A stretch of DNA of 24,829 nucleotides from Hypsibius dujardini (Eukaryota > Tardigrada > Eutardigrada > Parachela > Hypsibiidae): positions 1 to 24,829 of the forward strand of contig LRSR01004736.1 in NCBI GenBank assembly GCA_001579985.1. Reading direction: 5' to 3'. This document shows, piece after piece, positions 18,353-24,829 of the stretch. A program made the translations under genes and the position numbers. Under the pieces are notes generated by a model. The model saw only the letters and a program-made list of their open reading frames with translations. It was not told the DNA's origin and searched no databases. The first letter of the stretch is position 1. Each line of letters opens with the position of its first letter.

Positions 18353-18716
18353 TGTGCCAATTTGTGCCAGTTTTTAGACCTACCCGTATATTATGCCTGT
18401 ACACACTGTGCTACCCTGCAGTCATAAATATACGTTCTCGTGTATCAATTCAGACCCAAGGGCTGGTCTGGTCACGCCACACGGTACTACATGAATATGA
18501 AATACCGGCTCATTTGTCAACTGCAAAATAAATCTTTCAATAAACTTTTACAAACACATCCAAGTATATTCTCGCTGCAAATGCTATATCGTTTATCGGG
18601 ATAAGTGAGAAAAAAATCATAGTGGCGTGTTGAATTTCTGGGAGTCAACCTTTGCGCATGGGAGAGTTCCTTATGACGTGTTAAACGATATCCGGTGGAC
18701 ACAGTCGTCACAACTG

Positions 18717-18834
18717 CCTCATCCTGCCTGCCTCGTTCTGTCTCGCTCTGCCTGTCTCGTCCTGCCTCGTCCTGTCTGCCTCGTTCTGTCTGCGTCGTTC
18801 TGGCACAACTGCCTCGCCACAACTGCCTCGTCTG
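18717..18834. repeat. Degenerate CTGCCTCGTT-type repeat
   Basis: Imperfect ~10-bp units (CTGCCTCGTC, CTGTCTCGCT, CTGCGTCGTT), ending in two copies of ACAACTGCCTCG. Confidence 0.8.
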
Positions 18835-18998
18835 TTTTTGCATTTCTCATTATTACTGCAACGAGAAAATGAGTGGGTACCCCACTCCAACGATCGCTCT
18901 ACGTACTATAATGCGCGTTTTAAGATTGCCGATTCTAATATCTCGTTGACCCGACTAATTTCAATCCATGCCATTCAAATCAAACCTCCAGCCCACAC

Positions 18999-19048
18999 GG
19001 CGCCCTGCAATTAGGATACGTGCATGTAGGTGGCGCCCTGCAATTAGG
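18999..19048. repeat. 17-bp direct repeat GGCGCCCTGCAATTAGG
   Basis: Two perfect copies at 18999-19015 and 19032-19048, 33 bp apart start to start. No gene is visible around them (18960-19590). Confidence 0.85.
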
Positions 19049-19587
19049 GCACACACCGGACTGCGAAGGCAAAAAAGAAAGCCACGACGCCTACACCGCC
19101 CATTAGCCATAAACAAATCACCGGGCACCAACAAAGGCCAAACTCACCTACATTTTCCTCTACTCAAAAGGCTCGTCCCCACCTATCACACTTTAATCGT
19201 CCCGCAAATAACCGCCCTGCGAAACGGACTGAGACAGTTTTATTGATGGACAGAAAGATTTACTCGCCTCAACTCCGATCCGCGCGCGGTTTGCCTGCTA
19301 CGCTTGCGTGCGGAAAGACATTAAAAACATCTTGCGCTTTTTTTGTTGGCTGTCGCCATATCATCAGCCGCAAACGTTTGTCTGCTACTTTGATTGCCCG
19401 GTCTGCTGTCAGTGTGTCCCTCACTCTCTTGTTCTCTCGGAAGAGAAATGATGCTGCCACGCCCAGTCATGCGTCGCGTCCGAGATGAATCCGTGGAAGT
19501 AAAAATCAATTTCCAGGCTGAAGCGATTAAAAAGTCTTACCGGGGTCATACTCGCTGCATCTGTTTTTCGCGATTGTCTGTCCAGTA

Positions 19588-19760
19588 TGTCGTCGCACTG
19601 TCTGTCCGTCTGTCTGCCTGCCCGTCTGTCTGTCTGCCTGCCTGTCGGTCCGTCTGTCTGCCTGCCTGTCCGTCTGTCTGCCTGCCTGTCCGTCCGTCTG
19701 TCTGCCTGCCTGACCGTCTGTCTGTCTGCCTGCCTGGCCGTCCGTCTGTCTGCCTGCCTA
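19588..19760. repeat. Degenerate CTGT/CTGC/CCGT array
   Basis: About 170 bp in which CTGT units alternate with CTGC and CCGT, giving a higher-order ~24-bp pattern (GTCTGTCTGCCTGCC...). Confidence 0.9.
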
Positions 19761-19999
19761 TCTCACTCGCAGATTGCAAGTCTTGGAAAACTCCAAACTC
19801 CGAATACGGATATAAAATAAAGTTTTTAAAATCGTAAAACGAGAAAAACCCCGAGAGAGAGAGAGAGGGGGGAGGAGGATTAATGACTGACGGTTGGGGC
19901 TACTGCTCCGCCTACCTCCATCAACGGATCATCCCGGCTAGCCTGTAATTATTGTCATTTTTCTTGAGAGCTTTCGCGGCGAGAGCGAGAGTGCTCTTG

Positions 20000-21200
20000 C
20001 AACGCGACGGGACAAACATGCAGTGCTGTGCGTGGTGTAAACTGTACATACATATTAAGCAATATGCGCAATGACACAGAGTCCTTTTCCGACAAACGAA
20101 GACACGAAGACACAAAGACACGAAGTGCAACTGAGCGTGAGATCGTGTGTGGGTCACATCAACGGCTCACGAATTCACGAGTAAATCGCCATTTCCTGTG
20201 AATTTGTGTGGCAGCAACACAAGAGCACACATCACACGAAGTGTTACTGTATAATCTGGATGAAAACACGGGAACAATTTTTGGCCAATCGAACGATCGC
20301 TTATTTTGCCCCCCCCCCGGTGCGGTAAATTCTGCTCGTGCGATTACAGCATTACACCCGTAATCCATCAATCAAACATTAGATTTCGATAGAAAAATTT
20401 ATTCATTGCAGATCAGAATCCGGCTTGACTTTCTCCACGAAAGACTCTTCGATAAAAAAAACAAACTAAAAATCAGTGGAAGAAATCCATTTTTAGACGC
20501 AAGACGAATCAACAATCAAACTTTAAAGACTGAGTGCGTCAATCAATTGATTGCAGTCTTGTGCTCCATTCTTTGAATCAATCAAACACTGGTGGCAGTT
20601 TACGCGTGTTCTGTTCAACCGAACATGTTCCCGCGTTTTCACCCAGACTGTACAATACTGTACATTACTGTACATTACTGTACATTACTACTATACTACT
20701 ATACTACTGTACTACTGTACTGTACTATACAATACTGTACTGTACTACTATACTACTATACTACTGTACTGTACTACTGTACTGTACTACTATACTACTG
20801 TACTACTGTACTGTACTACTGTACTGTACTACTGTACTACTGTACTACTGTACTACGCTGTAGAGCGCCGCACTGTTCGGTACGGCGTTCGGTTAGTTTG
20901 ACCGGCCGGTGCAGAAAATTATGCCCGGCGTTTACAGCACTGCGGAAGTGGCAATCAACGAAATGTAGTCTTGCGTTCATACATTTGAAACAATCAAGGC
21001 TAGGCTGATTTTCAACGAGTGTTCCGTTAAACCGAACGCGGTGCCACCGAAATGTGCGGCAGTCTACGGTAAGATTGGTCTGTTCTGGTTTTGTTCCACA
21101 ATCGAGCGCCTCGTGTCTTCGTGTCGATGTGTCGAGGACAGGAGTTCGTGTCATGGCGCATATTGCTTATTAAGTGCTGTGCGTAGTGTGGATACATATT
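20000..21200. repeat. Degenerate inverted and direct repeat cluster
   Basis: Inverted pair: 20056-20077 with 21148-21169 (21 of 22 match, core GCGCATATTGCTTA). A second pair is around 20240-20275 with 20622-20660 (shared TGTTCCCG.GTTTTCA.CCAGA). Direct pair: about 20537-20638 and 20951-21055 (CAATCAA, AGTCTTG, TTGAA.CAATCAA and AACCGAAC in the same order). No open frame of note. It looks like rearranged copies of one or two repeat units. Confidence 0.5.
20646..20858. repeat. TACTGTAC / TACTAC microsatellite
   Basis: About 210 bp of TACTG, TACTA and TAC units, inserted in the repeat cluster. It yields Tyr-Cys-Thr-Leu shadow frames on the plus strand. Confidence 0.95.
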
Positions 21201-22360
21201 ATGAGATTATGGGCTTTTTGAGAACTTGTTGCCGTACACGTTGGCTGACGGATAAAAGGGCGGTGTTTGGCCGGCGTTTGGGCGACATACCTCTGTGTTC
21301 CATTCTTCTCGGATTAGACCAATGTTATTTTATGATTTTAAGAAATGCCAATGCCCGCCAAATATGCGCTTGTGACTTCTGGGTAGGAATAATAACGGCT
21401 ATCGTTGCGATTGGGAAGGCGAAACGTCGTCGCAGAAAGACTCCAAACCGGTTCGTCGGTCCGCGGTCCGCGACAAAGAACCGCAAGGAGCTTGAATTAA
21501 AAACACTGTTGCGGTTTGTCTGAAAGTATGGGACGGTGACCATGCGAAGATTCCTCGCTCGTTATCACCATTGTGGAGGGATATGCCTCCAACGACGATG
21601 AGAACATCGAAACTGGAGAACATGTCTGATCAGCAGTGTGTCTTATTTACGGCCACGACGGAATTTGTGCGCGAGTACTGACAGACTGACAGTCTACAAG
21701 TACAGGGTAAATCTTGACGAAGGACCCTTTTGTTCTTAGATAGTTCAAGGTTGTTTTTAGATAGTTCGAGGTCAGCAGTCAGTCAGGCTAGAAAGACCGG
21801 CGCGAAATTAAACCATCACAATTGGTCCGGCTGGCCCGAATAAAAGAGCAAAGAAAGAATACATGCGTTCGGTTCACTGGTGCGCCGTAAGGTTCGCTGG
21901 TGCGCCGTAAGGTTCACTAGTGCGCCGTAAGGTGAGGTTCACAGACGGCAATTGAAAGTTTTGTAATCATCAACGGTGGCGCTTACACTCGCTCACTAGA
22001 ATCGGACGTAACAATATCGATTGACGAGATCACCCCTCTTGATCGGCATGACGCAGTCTCTCTCTCTCTCTCTCTCTTTTTTTTTATCTGAACATGAACA
22101 TCTCTTTCACGGAGTGTGCACTCGATAATTGTTGTGTTTAAGAAAGGGAAAAACAACGGCAACACCACCACTTTGACATGGTTCGCGGCCTACACCGGCT
22201 GCCTTGAAACCAGAGACCCCTTTAGGCCTCACCATGCACACTCTCTTTCTCTCTCTTTACTGTACGCACATAAAAGCCTTGTCACAACGCATTGCGTATC
22301 ATATTGTTCAGCTCGGATTTAATGACGCATTAATTATGCACCCCGATGTTGTCATTGATT
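21200..22360. other. Noncoding stretch, one short tandem repeat
   Basis: Aside from the 20-bp triplet repeat at 21871-21930 and a (TC)n tract at about 22057-22078, I see nothing supportable. The longest frame (21041-21523) has no domain, no good splice sites and no composition of a gene. Confidence 0.5.
21871..21930. repeat. 20-bp tandem repeat, three copies
   Basis: GGTTCACTGGTGCGCCGTAA with one-base variants at 21871-21890, 21891-21910 and 21911-21930. Confidence 0.9.
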
Positions 22361-22366
22361 TCCAGC

Positions 22367-22452
22367 TTTTTATATTTTTTATATTTTTTATATTTTTCAT
22401 ATTTTTTATATTTTTCAAATTTTTTATAATTTTATATTTTTTATATTTTTTA
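22367..22452. repeat. AT-rich ~10-bp minisatellite (TTTTTTATAT)n
   Basis: About eight imperfect copies, encoding only a Phe/Ile shadow peptide. Confidence 0.9.
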
Positions 22453-22459
22453 AACATAC

Positions 22460-23721
22460 CGCAATAAACTGTCCCTTGAATAAAAACTGTTAGCTGAATT
22501 TGAAAGAGCTACGAATTACACGAACCAGGTCTATAATGCGGTCCTGGAATTTTGAGGGTGATCTTTGATTGATCGAAGTAGAATTTGGATCAAGACATTT
22601 TGTGTAAAAAAAAGTCCTAATATTCCGTCGAATAGTCGATTAATTGTACGGTAAAAATCGTTCCGTTGTGACTTCCGGGACATTTACTGTACAGTGTTTG
22701 GGCATGATCGATGATGGGTGTGCTGGTTTTGAATTCATGACATACTATGAAATTGCCCTATGAAAAATGAACTACAATGTACAGGTGAAATGAACTACAA
22801 TGTATGAAAATGTACAGGTGCGCTGGATTGCCTGATGTCTCGTGCACAATTTGTTTTTGAAGAAAAACAAACTGGTGAAAATCTTCCAGAAAACCTTCGT
22901 CACGTTCCGGGATCGAGTATTCGGAGCAACACACACGGACAGTGGTCAACAGTCGACACTCATCACTATGAGAGAGGGCCTGCGGAAACCACGCCTCCTT
23001 CTACACGCACTCAGTGAGCGCAGTGGGCGTGTTCCACACCGAACTGACCAATTGGATTGACTGAATCAAATCACCCAGAGCGATTCCTCTCGCGCAGACC
23101 GCAGACAGACAGATAGAGAGACAGACAGACAGACAGACTGATGATGATGAGCATTCACATCTATACGGCTTCACTACTCACGGTGGTGCGCGTACTAATC
23201 AAGCCGAAACTCTTTTCCGCAGTGGCAAATTCATTTCCCGCGACTTTCGCACGTTTTCAGTTATCCACCGCAGCTCTCACAGACACACACTCACACTTCG
23301 TCCTCCGTGTGTGTGTATACGTGTATAGACGCTCGTTGATCTGACCACAGCAATCCCCCGTACGTGTCGGAGATAACGCTCCTCTTCCACACACACACAG
23401 ACACACAGACGCAGACGCAGACACAGACGCAGACACACAGACACAGAGGCAGACACACACACCGATAACGACTACAACTGCAAGAGTGGTCCCATCCTGA
23501 TACCAGAGACCCGCTGCTGTGCGCCACTGTTGGTCCGTCTGCATAATCGCCCGTTTCCCCTCTACGGATCTCCGGTGTCGTTTACGCTGTAGACCCCGAC
23601 TTCGAGTACGCCTAACAGTACTACTACCGGCATGCTACAGGCCGTCTAATCGACTGCTTGATTTGCCTCACCAGCTGTGTGCCTTACCCTCACCCTCCCC
23701 CCCCAATCACCGCGTCCGGAA
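22460..23721. other. Upstream region of the ephrin exon; no other gene seen
   Basis: It contains GACA repeats (23099-23138), a (CACAGACG)n array (23389-23462) and a short direct repeat GAACTACAATGTA (near 22770 and 22792). It should include the ephrin promoter and 5' UTR, but no core promoter element is convincing. Confidence 0.45.
23389..23462. repeat. CACAGA/GACGCA array
   Basis: ACAC, ACAG and ACGC units about 260 bp upstream of the ephrin start codon. Confidence 0.9.
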
Positions 23722-24074
23722 ATGGATTCCGATGAGGAAAATATTTGTTTCATCAGCCTGATTCCCGAAGACCTTCACGTCCCGGTGCAGACAGCAGCAG
23801 CAGTCGGAAGTGAAGCAGCAGAAGCGGCGTGCGACTGCTGCCGCAAACGGGACGACATTAGGTCAAGTGGTTCCGCTCGAGCAGGTGAAACGACGACGAC
23901 GGAGTCCGTCCGACCGTATCCCATGCCGCCAACAACAAGAACGACGAGGGATCCCTTCAGGATATCGACACTGCTGCGATACAGCCTCTTACTGCTCATC
24001 TTTGGATCGGTCCGGTGGCAGGGTGCGGCAGCCATCAAACTACCGGATGTCTACTGGAACTCCTCAAATCCCAT
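23722..24074 (+). CDS. Ephrin, first coding exon (3'-partial)
   Basis: It encodes 117 residues plus two bases, ending at a GTAAGC donor (24075). The end, IKLPDVYWNSSNP, is the start of the ephrin receptor-binding domain, whose signature is V-Y-W-N-S-[ST]-N-P; the split codon AT+N would give Ile or Met, then normally Phe. Ephrins are membrane-bound ligands of Eph receptor tyrosine kinases. The hydrophobic segment TLLRYSLLLLIFG (residues 83-95) precedes the domain by about 13 residues, as a signal peptide would. An acidic, Ala/Cys-rich then Thr/Pro-rich leader of ~80 residues precedes that segment. The ATG at 23722 has a good context (GAAATGG); a second in-frame ATG (residue 68) would give a conventional signal peptide. 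The remaining exons are outside the window. Confidence 0.78.
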
Positions 24075-24776
24075 GTAAGCTACTTATATACAGGGCCACG
24101 CCTAACTTACATCAAGCAATCAGACAAATTTATTCCTGTGAAATGTCTGATAAAAATCTCAGGGAAAAAAATCTTGATTAATTAAATGAAAAATAAGATA
24201 GAATATTTCATGAATTTAAGACACAATACGGGACAGTTAAAAGTCTATTTACAGAACGCAGCATGGAGATGATACAGTTTAGAATTGACTATAAAAAGCC
24301 GCGTGAACGTGTCGCTCTTCTGCCTGCCTGCCTGTCTATTCCGGCAAGCACCTAATGAGCATGTCGATTTTTCATGAAGCGGAAGAATAATTATATCATA
24401 TCATGTCAGAGCTCACAGCTGAATAGACGACAAGAGAAAAAAATCAGTTTTTTCTCTCCTTTGACTTGTGTGTGTGTGTGCTGCGAGGAGAGTGCTCACT
24501 CGAGCGAACTCACACTGACAAAAGACATGTTTTCCGTGCCGCCGTAAGAGAGCGAGAGAGACCCACATCCCTGTCTCTCACGCACGCCGGCTTCTTCTCT
24601 TTTACCTTTTTTCATTCGAACCTACACTGTAGTACCTGATGCCGTCACAATACACGCATATTTCCATTCTTAATATCTCTTTCTTGTGCTTGGCACGACC
24701 GCGGCTAGACAGTGCAGTAGTTTGTGGTTGGTGGCTCTTTTTTCTGCTTTGTCTGTCCCTTCTTTGCTGCAACACA

Positions 24777-24829
<53 letters not shown>
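24075..24829 (+). other. Start of ephrin intron 1
   Basis: It begins GTAAGC and runs to the window's end without a visible acceptor followed by ephrin sequence. It contains a CTGC stretch near 24322, a (GT)n tract near 24467 and ends in an ACAG array. Confidence 0.6.
24777..24829. repeat. ACAG array running off the window
   Basis: A perfect GACA/ACAG repeat of at least 50 bp, cut by the window edge. Confidence 0.95.

Noticed and set aside
20534-21008. Tyr/Leu/Cys/Thr-rich plus-strand frames of up to 138 residues
   Set aside because: They are readings of the TACTG microsatellite at 20646-20858 in several frames.
21041-21523. A 160-residue plus-strand frame ending in a Lys/Arg-rich stretch
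   Set aside because: No recognisable domain, no signal or splice context, and it starts inside the degenerate repeat cluster; an open frame of this length can occur by chance.

Overview
This is a window of animal (invertebrate) nuclear DNA. Genes are split by short GT..AG introns, the smallest about 62-65 bp. Proteins carry metazoan extracellular domains (DOMON, SEA, ephrin). Introns and intergenic DNA are full of GACA/CTGT tetranucleotide arrays, minisatellites and small inverted-repeat elements. I cannot fix the phylum; a compact-intron ecdysozoan such as a tardigrade is only a guess.

1-12560, plus strand: one large gene, its 5' end outside the window. I could chain 23 exons with matching splice phases from 104 to a stop at 12326, about 2,510 residues. 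The product has six DOMON modules separated by Thr/Ser/Pro-rich, Gln-Ser and Asn-glycosylation-rich linkers, then a SEA domain, one transmembrane helix and a basic, Tyr/Pro-containing cytoplasmic tail. Every DOMON module keeps a Met and a His 94-97 residues apart, the arrangement of the b-heme ligands in known DOMON cytochromes. I therefore infer a cell-surface protein that could bind up to six hemes and be cleaved at its SEA domain. This is the most interesting object in the window.

Its introns hold seven CTGT/ACAG arrays, one TA-flanked MITE (9803-10055) and one intron that is mostly a 242-bp palindrome (10547-10788).

12327-14370: a possible retroposon with an (AAT)n tail, a 12-bp minisatellite, then a minus-strand BTB-BACK gene (14367-13313) that ends without Kelch repeats. 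Its first intron appears to be almost entirely a 9-bp repeat.

14685-16434, minus strand: a two-exon gene for an unrecognised small single-pass membrane protein of 236 residues. Its single intron contains a foldback-like region, with two arrays of diverged ~15-bp units in opposite orientation.

16435-23721: about 7.3 kb in which I see no supportable gene, only simple repeats, short tandem repeats and a degenerate inverted/direct repeat cluster at 20.0-21.2 kb.

23722-24829, plus strand: the first coding exon of an ephrin. It has an unusually long N-terminus before the hydrophobic segment and stops at the start of the receptor-binding domain; the rest lies beyond the window.
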